Positions 27,162-36,022 of a stretch of DNA of 64,000 bases are shown piece after piece. Made by a program: the position numbers and the translations under genes. A model generated the notes under the pieces. The model saw only the letters and a list, made by a program, of their open reading frames with translations, ran no database searches and was not told the DNA's origin. Source of the DNA: Eutrophovita sp913057845 (GTDB lineage Bacteria; Pseudomonadota; Gammaproteobacteria; Burkholderiales; Eutrophovitaceae); the NCBI GenBank assembly GCA_963925895.1, contig CAWUVH010000002.1, forward strand, positions 1 through 64,000, in the 5' to 3' direction. How positions within the stretch are numbered: position 1 is the first letter of the stretch; the number at the start of each line of letters is the position of its first letter.

Positions 27162-27956
27162 CTACATAGGTGTTAACGCTACAAACGGCAATGACTGACA
27201 TTGAACTTTCCCACTTTCTAAGTTGGCTTCAAAAAGCTCTAACTCTCCAGATTGAGTCCAATTAAAACCGTAGTAAGCTAACCCTGTGGGTGATTTCAAG
27301 TCCTCAACTTCAATGTAGTCACAGGTAGCGCCATCTCCTACCAAAGAAACCTCATAGTAAAAGGGGTTCTGATCAGGGAATGAAGCCTTACCAGCATCCG
27401 TAAACGTCCATTTCTTTTTCTGGTCATCAAGATACTCACCACTCAAAACGATGCTGTTGATAATGGGGCCTAACTCTTTCCCTACGCGCTCGTAGGAGGC
27501 CCACTTACCATCCATTACGAGAGGCTCTTGAATCTGAAGATTTCGAAATTGACCATCTGAAGATTTTTTACCTTTAAACCACACGTAGACCACATCCTCT
27601 GAAGAGGTCGGTGCATTTCTTTCACCCAAAACCAATCGATAAGTATTTGGCTCTTGCCCAGGCTCCACATCAAATACAATCATCAGTGTTGCCTTAATCA
27701 TATCTGTCGCAAAGTAAGGGTAGGCACGCCCTTCTTTTTTTATTGCGATCAATACCGGTTTGGATTTTTGTTCTGCTTCATGCGGCTGTTTAGTCTGTCT
27801 TAACGCTTCGAGATAGGTTTGTTCAAACCAAATGCCCTGAAGGTCATCAATGAAGACACGCTCATTAGCGCTTACGTTCGACATTGATACCATAAAAACA
27901 CCTGCCGCCAAAATTCGTATCAGCTTCGACTTCGGATATAGGGAATTAAAAATCAC
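27162..27956 (-). CDS. Exported protein of unknown function
   Basis: The 264 residues start with a GTG codon behind a strong GGAGGT site and a basic/hydrophobic signal peptide (about 1-30, ending SNVSANE). The mature part is mixed beta with no repeats or membrane helices: DLQGIWFEQTYLEALRQTKQP, YPYFATDMIKATLMIVFDVEP, YVWFKGKKSSD. Only one cysteine pair (CDYIEVEDL and VQCQSLPF) is present in the mature protein, a possible disulfide. I recognise no family. The D-x2-G-I/T-W-opening resembles lipocalin-like small beta proteins, but that is weak. It lies between mgtE and an amidase gene. Confidence 0.7.
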   Translation of the reverse strand: MIFNSLYPKSKLIRILAAGVFMVSMSNVSANERVFIDDLQGIWFEQTYLEALRQTKQPHEAEQKSKPVLIAIKKEGRAYPYFATDMIKATLMIVFDVEPGQEPNTYRLVLGERNAPTSSEDVVYVWFKGKKSSDGQFRNLQIQEPLVMDGKWASYERVGKELGPIINSIVLSGEYLDDQKKKWTFTDAGKASFPDQNPFYYEVSLVGDGATCDYIEVEDLKSPTGLAYYGFNWTQSGELELFEANLESGKVQCQSLPFVALTPM

Positions 27957-27979
27957 GAGTTACACCTCCAAGTATGGTC

Positions 27980-29392
27980 TTAAATTTTGGGACGAGTTTT
28001 CCAAAATTCACTCAACTGCTCAAAAGCATGCCCAAATTGCAGCACACCAAAATCATCTCTAAAACGGCCAACAATCTGAAGCCCAACGGGCAGTCCCGAC
28101 GACGAAAAACCTGCGGGCACTGATAGTGCAGGATGGCCCGTGGCACTGATGCGGAAACAAGATTTCATCCAGTCAAGGTAGTTTGAAAGGGTGTTCCCAT
28201 TAATTTCACTGACGTAAGGAAGATCGACATTAAATGGTAAGACCTGTGTTACAGGGCAAATTATAAACTCATATGTGCCCATAAACCGATCAAGTCTCTC
28301 AAACATCGTGGTCCTTAGCCGCTCTGCTCGAGCCACATCAGGGCCCGTAAGTGTCTTTCCCTGCTCAATATTCCACACCAGCGTATCTTTAAACTGATCA
28401 GGGTGCGCCGTCAAAAGTTCGCCAAGCGCCGACTCCATATGCCAGGCTCTCAACACGTGAAAGACTTCATCCGCTTCAGCCAAATCTGGGTCGACTTCCT
28501 CAATGATGCACCCTGTGTTTTCAAGTTGATGAACCGCCCCTTCAATGACGCTAAGTACCTCATCATCCACAGGCAAACCGCCCAGCGTTTTGCTCCAGGC
28601 GACTCTCACGCCACCAAAATCTCTCTCTAAGCCTTGCTGAAAAATATTCGGGTTCTCTGTCATCGATAAAGGACAACGTCGATCTGGCCCAGCGATGGCG
28701 GAGAGCATCAGCGAAACATCAGCAACCGTTCTAGCCATGGGCCCTAAAACAGAGAGCGGAAACCAGGCTGATGGATTTGGCCAAATTGGAACGAGACCCG
28801 TCGACGGCCTAAGACCAACGACATTACAAAAACTCGCTGGGTTCCTTAGAGACCCTCCCAAATCCGATCCATCCGCTAGGGGCACAAGACCAGACGCAAG
28901 CGCGGCCGCGGCACCGCCACTAGAGCCACCGCACGTTTTTTCTAAATCATATGGATTTCGAGTGACGCCAAAAACCTTATTGAAAGTTTGGCTGCCTGCA
29001 CCAAACTCCGGGGTATTAGTTTTCCCCACGGTGACGGCACCGGATTGCCGCAGCCGCTCAACAATCAACGCATCGTGGTCGGGGATGAAATCCTCAAACA
29101 AAGGAGATCCAAAAGTCGTCCGGATTCCTTTAGTTACAGTTAAATCTTTATGTGCAACGGGCAGCCCTTCCAACAACCCCAATGGGGCCTTTCTCATGAT
29201 CCGCTGATCGATATTGCTGGCCGTAACTCTTGCTTGCTCCTCGTCCAACGTGACAATGGCATTAATTTTTGAATTAACTTTTACAATTTGGTCCATATGA
29301 CAATCAAGCAACTCTGTCGCGGAAATCTTTCGCTGACGCACCAAGTCGAGCATGGTGTGGGCGGGAAGAAAACAAACATCTGATTTATTCAT
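27980..29392 (-). CDS. Amidase signature family enzyme
   Basis: Cytosolic amide hydrolase with the Ser-cisSer-Lys triad: Lys in PVAHKDL, the Gly/Ser-rich CGGSSGGAAAALASG, and the nucleophile segment DGSDLGGSLRNPAS. The 470 residues are typical. It resembles the 6-aminohexanoate-cyclic-dimer hydrolase/AtzE-like group more than GatA, and gatB/gatC are not adjacent, so a role in tRNA amidation is unlikely. The natural substrate is unknown. It is followed by the two HExxH exported proteins on the same strand. Confidence 0.88.
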   Translation of the reverse strand: MNKSDVCFLPAHTMLDLVRQRKISATELLDCHMDQIVKVNSKINAIVTLDEEQARVTASNIDQRIMRKAPLGLLEGLPVAHKDLTVTKGIRTTFGSPLFEDFIPDHDALIVERLRQSGAVTVGKTNTPEFGAGSQTFNKVFGVTRNPYDLEKTCGGSSGGAAAALASGLVPLADGSDLGGSLRNPASFCNVVGLRPSTGLVPIWPNPSAWFPLSVLGPMARTVADVSLMLSAIAGPDRRCPLSMTENPNIFQQGLERDFGGVRVAWSKTLGGLPVDDEVLSVIEGAVHQLENTGCIIEEVDPDLAEADEVFHVLRAWHMESALGELLTAHPDQFKDTLVWNIEQGKTLTGPDVARAERLRTTMFERLDRFMGTYEFIICPVTQVLPFNVDLPYVSEINGNTLSNYLDWMKSCFRISATGHPALSVPAGFSSSGLPVGLQIVGRFRDDFGVLQFGHAFEQLSEFWKTRPKI

Positions 29393-29417
29393 GCGTTTAT
29401 CAAAACATCAATTAAAG

Positions 29418-30833
29418 TTAATGATGGAATCCTGCAGGATTCATAATTTGAGCCGATAAGCCAGTTTGTACATCACTGTCAAATACAGGATTGTTACCTA
29501 GAAATTGTATGCCGAGCGCTTCAAATGTGGCCGCATAATTAGGAAATTTTGCAGCTATGATTTCTTTCTCTTTTCGACGCACGAACAGATCATCGCTCAG
29601 TAATGAATCAAGGTCACTTAATAATTGATCCCCAGAGATACTACGGATTTCATCATAACAGCAACCATGATATTTCATCAGCACATCCAGCAAAGTAACC
29701 TCTCCCTGAGACCGGCTCCTCAACTCCACGTCGATGCGAAAAAAATACGCTGCGCCACCCCAGTACACATGAAGGTACGTCCCCCTCTTGGACAGACGGG
29801 CCATGGATTCAGCAACTGTAAATCCTCGCCCGGCTTTCACGCCTAAAGCAAAACCCCGGAACAACCTTGACCAAGACTCTGCTGAGCTTATGACCCCACT
29901 TTTAACCATCGCAAGATGCTGAAGATAAGTCGGCAACCCCTCGATGATCCAATAATCACTAGAGTCAATGTGCGGGAACAAAAAATGTGACATCTCATGA
30001 GGAAGACTCCAGTCCCACAGGAGCTGCTCTAAGTTTGAGTCTCGCTTAACAAAAAGATGAATCCCCGCGCCTCCGCCACGCGTAACATAAGCCCAGGGAA
30101 CAACAGAATTACCTCGATCACTAGGGCTAACGATAACCTGCACTTGGGATCTAGGGAAAAAACCAATAAGCTCGGAAACTCCTTGCGCTGATCGCGTCAC
30201 CCAGTGAATCAAGTCCTCTCGATTGACACGATCAAACTCACCCAGAATGCTGACCTCAAAAACGCTCCCATCAACCTCAATGATGTTGGGTGTTCGGTTT
30301 GTCAACGCCACGACACCCTCCCACGCAACAGGAGTATTCGCGCCAACGAAACGTGTCTTCCCTAATCGCCGCCATGGGGTGGAAACAAAAATGTCATCAG
30401 GCACCCGGAAATCGATCCCGAATGTCTCGTGGTTGGCATTCGACTTAGGCCTTATTAACCAATCACCGATTGAGGTGAGCATGTTTCGCTCCTCTATTAA
30501 CCTCGTTTCGGCGCCACCGCGCTGCTCGCCCTGATCCCTTGGTTCGAGTAACACATCGTAGAAAACGCATCGGGCGGCGTTATTTAAGGGGATCGCGACT
30601 ACGTCAACGTTCAACACAAGTACTTCACCTGTATCAAGCCTCACATTTTTCACAAATGATCCGGAGGCATCATTCGCATATAAGAACGAAGGGATGCTGC
30701 CGGTAAAACAAGCCGACACCTCAATTGCTCGGAGATCATTTCCAATAACTACTTGATAATTAAGAAGTGGGCCTTCAGTTTCTGCGAACGCAATTAACGG
30801 AAAAAAAAGCACCAAATAAAATATTTTTTTCAT
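29418..30833 (-). CDS. Exported HExxH protein A (putative gluzincin metallopeptidase)
   Basis: The 471 residues have a signal peptide (MKKIFYLVLFFPLIAFA), an N-terminal beta-rich half with cysteines at 42 and 89, and a catalytic-like half with WSLPHEMSH (zinc motif at 279-283) and EG at 298-299, giving HExxH-x14-E. VYWGGAAYFFRIDVELR (357-372) matches the helix that follows the zinc site in M1/M61 aminopeptidases. A Cys-Cys pair lies at 391-392. It is a paralogue of the next gene. Peptidase activity is inference; the x14 spacing is shorter than the usual x18 of M1. Unusually, no ribosome site is seen before the ATG. Confidence 0.75.
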   Translation of the reverse strand: MKKIFYLVLFFPLIAFAETEGPLLNYQVVIGNDLRAIEVSACFTGSIPSFLYANDASGSFVKNVRLDTGEVLVLNVDVVAIPLNNAARCVFYDVLLEPRDQGEQRGGAETRLIEERNMLTSIGDWLIRPKSNANHETFGIDFRVPDDIFVSTPWRRLGKTRFVGANTPVAWEGVVALTNRTPNIIEVDGSVFEVSILGEFDRVNREDLIHWVTRSAQGVSELIGFFPRSQVQVIVSPSDRGNSVVPWAYVTRGGGAGIHLFVKRDSNLEQLLWDWSLPHEMSHFLFPHIDSSDYWIIEGLPTYLQHLAMVKSGVISSAESWSRLFRGFALGVKAGRGFTVAESMARLSKRGTYLHVYWGGAAYFFRIDVELRSRSQGEVTLLDVLMKYHGCCYDEIRSISGDQLLSDLDSLLSDDLFVRRKEKEIIAAKFPNYAATFEALGIQFLGNNPVFDSDVQTGLSAQIMNPAGFHH

Positions 30834-30967
30834 TGTTTAAACGCGAGACTGCCGATATCGAATGGATGCGAAACCTAAGTTACCACATTGGTACGTTAGC
30901 CTTATCCAAGACATTAAAGAGTAATAAAACACTCTGGGGATTGTCTGCAAGTTAATCTCAATAACCT

Positions 30968-32407
30968 TTATTGGTTCGGGATAAACATAATTGTATCTCG
31001 GAGGGACCGGTGGTCAGCGTCATCCGTCAACATCACATCACCTTCGTTTACAACCAAACCAAGCGATTGGAATGTATCAGCCATATCGGGAAACTCATTA
31101 GCATTCACATACCGATTCATCAGCGGTACAAATAAGGGGTAACCATATAACTCATCAAAAATTGAAAGTACCTCGAGCGCGGCCCAAGCTCGCGTTCTAT
31201 CCATACAACAAAGATTAAATTCTTGAATAACTCGGTCAAGTGACCAGACCCCGTTTGACTGCTTTATCAATTCCACATCTGCGATCAACATCATCGCCGC
31301 CCCCCCCCAATAAACCTGCATGAAAGGCTCTCCCTGGTACATCTTTTGAGTCGCCTCGAACAAAGTCAAACCCCTTGCCTCCGCCTCGCGACTTCCTCTG
31401 CGAAAACCATACAGAAGATTCGACCAAGCCTTCTGTGGACTGAGCAGTCCTTTGCGCGCTCGGACAACATATTGATAATAACTCGCAAAGCCTTCATAAA
31501 ACCAAGCATCATCTGGCGAAATAAAAGGTAGGAACAAATGCGATAACTCATGTGTGACAGTCCAATCATCGTAAAACTCTTGCATGTCTCTCCGCTGATT
31601 TATCATTAAATGCAGTGTTGGACTCCCACCCCGCGTCACATAGGCTACCGGGACAGGCTGCCTTGCCCTAGCATTAGGAAATATGAACACTTGAACATTT
31701 GAAAACGAAATCTCGCCGAGCGCGGATTGCACGTGCGTCGCTTCTTGAGTGATCCATTCAGCCAATGCCTCAGCATCAGGTGTTGGCGAGCCATCTAAAA
31801 TAGAGATATCGAACTGCGTTCCATTAACGATCACTTCTTTTTTAAAAAAATGACCAAGGACAATCCAAGACGGCCAATCGAAAGGCGTTGCAGGCACCTC
31901 TAACACACCTTCACTTTCCGTGAGGCTCCAAGGAGTCGAAAGAGAATAGTCAACTGGTAAGTTAAACTCCACGAAGACCTGACGGGTGTGTGGAATAATC
32001 TCAGGACGCCAAAACCAAAGCCCATTAGATACAGCAGTTGCGTCTATTGATTTGTAGACCTTTGGCCCCGTCATGTCATGTCGCTGCACCCCCCTTGAGA
32101 TATCCACTTGATAGTGAATACAAGCCCCCTCAGAAAGCCCAGCCGTAGGGATAAAACCAGATAAAGTTATCGGGTCACCCGACTCATCCCAAGCGCCAAT
32201 TAAGGCGACAGATGCATCTAGAGACTCGGCAACCAACTTTTCTGGCGCCTGACCTTTGAAACAAAGGTCTACGGTCAGTTTTTTCAAATCAAGCTCTGCT
32301 GAAACCTGATAGTGGTAGTCAGCTCGAGCATCAACGGTGCACATTAACCCAAGCCAGATCAAACAAAATTTAACACTTTGGGATTTTTTTAATGCAGCAA
32401 TAAGCAC
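30968..32407 (-). CDS. Exported HExxH protein B (paralogue of A)
   Basis: The 479 residues start at GTG 32407 with TAGGAG about 6 bases ahead and a signal peptide of about 29 residues (ends VDARA). It shares with protein A: an N-terminal Cys pair (49, 96), AYVTRGG before a strand LHLMI, THELSH (zinc motif at 286-290) plus EG at 305-306 (HExxH-x14-E), VYWGGAAMMLIADVEL (365-380) and a Cys-Cys pair near 400-401. The two genes are separated by 134 bases. Most likely a periplasmic or surface-attached M61/M1-like metalloenzyme; the substrate is unknown. Confidence 0.75.
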   Translation of the reverse strand: MLIAALKKSQSVKFCLIWLGLMCTVDARADYHYQVSAELDLKKLTVDLCFKGQAPEKLVAESLDASVALIGAWDESGDPITLSGFIPTAGLSEGACIHYQVDISRGVQRHDMTGPKVYKSIDATAVSNGLWFWRPEIIPHTRQVFVEFNLPVDYSLSTPWSLTESEGVLEVPATPFDWPSWIVLGHFFKKEVIVNGTQFDISILDGSPTPDAEALAEWITQEATHVQSALGEISFSNVQVFIFPNARARQPVPVAYVTRGGSPTLHLMINQRRDMQEFYDDWTVTHELSHLFLPFISPDDAWFYEGFASYYQYVVRARKGLLSPQKAWSNLLYGFRRGSREAEARGLTLFEATQKMYQGEPFMQVYWGGAAMMLIADVELIKQSNGVWSLDRVIQEFNLCCMDRTRAWAALEVLSIFDELYGYPLFVPLMNRYVNANEFPDMADTFQSLGLVVNEGDVMLTDDADHRSLRDTIMFIPNQ

Positions 32408-32544
32408 CGAAGCTCCTAAATTATGATTACCGTACGATTAAATATAAATAGCCATAGGAGGAATCGTTAACTGAAAAGTTCCTAACCATACGTGGCATAC
32501 CTTGCCCAAGACAACATTACTTCAGCTAAGCCTTGATAACAAAC

Positions 32545-33342
32545 CTACGTCTTTATCGAGAATTTTTTTAAATACGGCAGCACATCTGGTGCAAACGCTT
32601 CATGCTGACAAAGCGTACGAAAATGATTTGTGATGAGTGGATAACGCTCATCGATAACATGGCCAGCAATAGGCTCCAACCCGAGGTCACGCAGCGTATT
32701 CTCGTGGCTGCGCTCCTGCAAAAATAAGGCCAACTCCGAGACCACGCAAATATCAGCAATACTCAGAGAATTACCCACCAAACATGAACGACTTGGTGAC
32801 AAGGCGCGATCTAGCCCACCCAAATAGGTGTGGAGTGCCGCGTCTGCAGATTCATAAATATCCTTGTTAACGTTTCCGGCAAGCAACGCTAACAAATATA
32901 TTTGCGCATCACGCGCAAATACTAAACTGGCGTCGAGAAAACTATCTATTCGCGAAGCAGAATACGCATCCTCGCCATAAAGAGGGCAAGCTGCCGCGCC
33001 AAGCCTCGCAACTGCTCGCATAATACTGTTGGACTCAAATATACCAATCGAACCATCGGGGCTAAACGCTGCAGGCACAGTCCCAAAAGGATTGGCGACA
33101 AGGAAGCTGTCGGTTTTATAAATCTGCTTACCGCCAAAACCCATACGTGATTGCCGAGAAAATGCAGCGATACCCGGGCGCTCACCTTCATCAATCGGAT
33201 GTGCGTCAAAATCCCAGAGCCATTCCGAAAGATCCTGCGGTTCGCTCCCACGAACATCAATCGTTATCCCACACAATCGTGCCGTAATGGTTGCCTTCCA
33301 AATTCTAGGATTCGGTAGATAAGAAAAAATACGAAGATCCAT
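32545..33342 (-). CDS. Glutathione S-transferase-like protein
   Basis: A 265-residue two-domain GST fold. The N-terminal thioredoxin-like part ends FGTVPAAFSPDGSIGIFESNSIMRAVARLG, with the cis-Pro and the Glu-Ser pair that binds the gamma-glutamyl group. The alpha-helical C-terminal domain has SLSIADICVVSEL, the N-capping Asp motif. An insert of about 35 residues separates the first helix from the cis-Pro strand, so the protein is longer than common bacterial GSTs. Closest in type to fungal/eEF1B-gamma-like GSTs. The substrate is unknown. Confidence 0.82.
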   Translation of the reverse strand: MDLRIFSYLPNPRIWKATITARLCGITIDVRGSEPQDLSEWLWDFDAHPIDEGERPGIAAFSRQSRMGFGGKQIYKTDSFLVANPFGTVPAAFSPDGSIGIFESNSIMRAVARLGAAACPLYGEDAYSASRIDSFLDASLVFARDAQIYLLALLAGNVNKDIYESADAALHTYLGGLDRALSPSRSCLVGNSLSIADICVVSELALFLQERSHENTLRDLGLEPIAGHVIDERYPLITNHFRTLCQHEAFAPDVLPYLKKFSIKT

Positions 33343-33399
33343 TTAGATATTAAACCTTAAATAGCGCCTCGGGATTAAAGTCGCAACTGTTAGATACGC

Positions 33400-34551
33400 C
33401 TAAGAGGAAGCCCCTTTATTGGGATTAATCAGGTACTTTGCCCCAGTGGATCTTTTACTATAACCCTTGATTGCTTCCAATTGCAGCGCTTCAGACAGAG
33501 ACACCTCATGAGAGTAGCCACTGGCAAATGTGGTCTTTAATTCGCTCACAACGCGCTGGAGCAACCGCTCCTTCTCAATCGGACCAATCTTCGCCAAAAA
33601 GTTAAAGAGCAACCACCCTCCCATTCCCCAAGAGAACCCGAAATTACGAACTATTTCAGTTTGAGAAGTATTCAACATGCCGTAGATATAAACCTGCTTG
33701 TGAGTCGTCGATCCATACCGGCTATATTCTTTAGGATCTCGATTTAAAGCCGCCTCCATACAGGTTAAAATTTGGCCAGCCAACTTACCGCCACCGATGG
33801 GATCAAAAGCGATGGTCGCGTTGGTAGCCGCAATCGCGTCTGTGAGCTCCGCCAAAAAATCTGTAGATTCAGTATTACAAACAAACTTCGCACCTTGCGC
33901 TTTTAGTAAATCAACTTGCTCCTGCTTTCGCACGATGTTCACTAAATGAATTTCATCTTTAATGCAGATGCGGTTCAGCATTAATCCCAAGTTTGATGCT
34001 GCAGCAGCGTGCACTATTGCCTTATGTCCCTCGCGGTGCGTCGTTTCAACCATGCCCAACACCGTCATCGGGTTCACGAAGCAACTTGCACCTTCCGCAG
34101 GTGTGGCATCATCAGGCAGCTGTAAGCAGTCTTCAACATTGATGCAGCGATACTGCGCGTACATGGCGCCGCCAAGCATGGCAACTTTTTTACCCAAAAG
34201 GTTTTGCGCCGAGGCCGAACTGCCCGCCCTAACAACCACTCCAGCGCCCTCATTGCCAACGGGCATCGGTTTCCCCAACCTCCCAGCCATGGCCTTCATG
34301 GCTTTTCCCGGGACCTGTGCGCGGACAACCTGACTCTCAGCACTGCCTGATGCGACCGCAGTAGACATATCAGCCGCGCCAAAGAGTAAACCCAAATCAG
34401 AGGGGTTAATAGGAGTGGCCTCAATACGCACCAGTACCTCGTCCGCAGCAGGCTCAGGAACCTCGACATCAGCCAATGATATTTCGAGTTCACCTCCGTC
34501 ACGAATTAACGATTGTAATTGCAACGCGGTGGATGGAATTAGAGCGGTCAT
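33400..34551 (-). CDS. Zinc-type MDR oxidoreductase (quinone/enoyl reductase-like)
   Basis: Medium-chain dehydrogenase/reductase of 383 residues. The GroES-like half has INPSDLG and VGNEGAGVVV; the Rossmann half has IVHAAAASNLGLM, where the usual GxGxxG is reduced to AAASNLG, as in enoyl and quinone reductases. The catalytic-zinc ligands of alcohol dehydrogenases are absent, so a zinc-free NADPH oxidoreductase is more likely. The substrate is unknown. It sits between GST and MATE genes, a detoxification-like neighbourhood. Confidence 0.84.
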   Translation of the reverse strand: MTALIPSTALQLQSLIRDGGELEISLADVEVPEPAADEVLVRIEATPINPSDLGLLFGAADMSTAVASGSAESQVVRAQVPGKAMKAMAGRLGKPMPVGNEGAGVVVRAGSSASAQNLLGKKVAMLGGAMYAQYRCINVEDCLQLPDDATPAEGASCFVNPMTVLGMVETTHREGHKAIVHAAAASNLGLMLNRICIKDEIHLVNIVRKQEQVDLLKAQGAKFVCNTESTDFLAELTDAIAATNATIAFDPIGGGKLAGQILTCMEAALNRDPKEYSRYGSTTHKQVYIYGMLNTSQTEIVRNFGFSWGMGGWLLFNFLAKIGPIEKERLLQRVVSELKTTFASGYSHEVSLSEALQLEAIKGYSKRSTGAKYLINPNKGASS

Positions 34552-34625
34552 AATATTCCTAACAATTCAGTGGAGAAAATAAAGTAAAGTTTACGCGGAC
34601 TAAAAGATAATCGAGTGAAAGTCTA

Positions 34626-35960
34626 TCATGGACGCCAAGCCCCAAATCGCAAGGCTGCAACAACGAACAGACCATAGAAGATCATGGCACCAGCAACCAA
34701 CCATAAAACATCATTTGGTGTCGTAATGAACCCGAAATCAAACCACAGCAAACCAGTCGCCACAATCAGCATCCGCAATAAGGCGCCCACTACAGGCCAC
34801 CCCAAGGTATCCAATCCTTGGCTAGCAAAATACAGGCCCAAACCAGCGGCAAAAAATCCATAAAAAGGCCCTAGAATCTGTAACGTGGCACTGCAGTGCG
34901 CAACGACTTCCTCGGCACTACCAAGACCACCACACCACCAATTAGCATTCAATGCGATAGTGAGACCGATCGCGCCAACAATTACAATATTGGCAAGAGT
35001 TCCTCGCCATGCTATTTCGATAGCTCTCGCTCTCTGCCCTGCCCCAGCATATGCGCCCACAATCGCTATTAAAGCACTACCAATACCAAAAATGATGGGC
35101 ACCATCACCAACTCCAAACGCACAGCCAAACCATAACCAGCAAGCCATTCGACCCCAAACCGCCCAAGAAGTCCGGTTGCGATAAGTGAGTAGACAATAG
35201 TTGCCGTCGATTGCGTACCTGCGAGCAAGCCGGAGCGCAACAAAGCACCAACGATAGACCAGTCAATTCCATATCCAATAAAACGAATCGGCTGCCCAGG
35301 CCACAGAATTAAAATCAACACCGTCACGATACCAATACCGTATGCAATTAAGAGTACATACGCCGCCGCACTCATCGTGTCATTTACACCTGTAAATGCC
35401 ACCCCACCTGGAATCAGCCAAACGCCCAAAAACGAATAAACAATGACAACTGAAGCCGTCGCTAACGCGGCTCGGGTCATCGCTCCAGCACCGCGTAACA
35501 CCGAACACAACATGTTGAACAACCAGACTAGCGGCATCCCGAAAAAAACAATTCGCGCATACTCATTAGCCGCCATGAGCACGTCGTCACGAGCTCCTAC
35601 CCAATAAAAAAATATGGGGCCAAAAGCGGTAACGAGTGTCCCCATCACTGCCCCCCCAACTAAGGCAATAAGAATGGCACTACGTAGAATCGACTGGGCA
35701 CGCATTAAATCATTTGCGCCTAACGCGCGCGCCACCGCGCCACTAGTAGCTCCACCGATAGCTCCAGCCGAGAGCATGTGCCCCAACATAATCAAAGGAA
35801 AAACCGTTGCTACAGCCGCGAGGGCCAAAGTTCCCGCTCGACTAAGAAATATAGCCTCTACAACGATCAATGCCATTTGAAGCATCGAGCCAATAATTCC
35901 TGGAACAGCCAACCGCGTCAAAGTCGGCAGTAGCGGCGCACCTACCAATGGAGAGCCCAC
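34626..35960 (-). CDS. MATE-family efflux transporter
   Basis: Inner-membrane multidrug/toxin exporter driven by Na+ or H+. The 444 residues form about twelve helices in two similar halves; the first begins LAVPGIIGSMLQMALIVVEAIFLSRAG, and SGAVARALGANDLMRAQSIL matches the loop after helix 2. The start is GTG at 35960 behind an ideal AAGGAGG site. The substrate cannot be read from sequence. Confidence 0.9.
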   Translation of the reverse strand: MGSPLVGAPLLPTLTRLAVPGIIGSMLQMALIVVEAIFLSRAGTLALAAVATVFPLIMLGHMLSAGAIGGATSGAVARALGANDLMRAQSILRSAILIALVGGAVMGTLVTAFGPIFFYWVGARDDVLMAANEYARIVFFGMPLVWLFNMLCSVLRGAGAMTRAALATASVVIVYSFLGVWLIPGGVAFTGVNDTMSAAAYVLLIAYGIGIVTVLILILWPGQPIRFIGYGIDWSIVGALLRSGLLAGTQSTATIVYSLIATGLLGRFGVEWLAGYGLAVRLELVMVPIIFGIGSALIAIVGAYAGAGQRARAIEIAWRGTLANIVIVGAIGLTIALNANWWCGGLGSAEEVVAHCSATLQILGPFYGFFAAGLGLYFASQGLDTLGWPVVGALLRMLIVATGLLWFDFGFITTPNDVLWLVAGAMIFYGLFVVAALRFGAWRP

Positions 35961-36022
35961 TAATGCCTCCTTCCTGGGCCTCTTGTAACCCCTCTATCCA
36001 AAACTGTGTGCCAATCCGGTTT

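Noticed and set aside
28695..29207. 170-residue frame on the plus strand
   Set aside because: Opposite the amidase signature region, Pro/Ser/Ala-rich and without homology I recognise.
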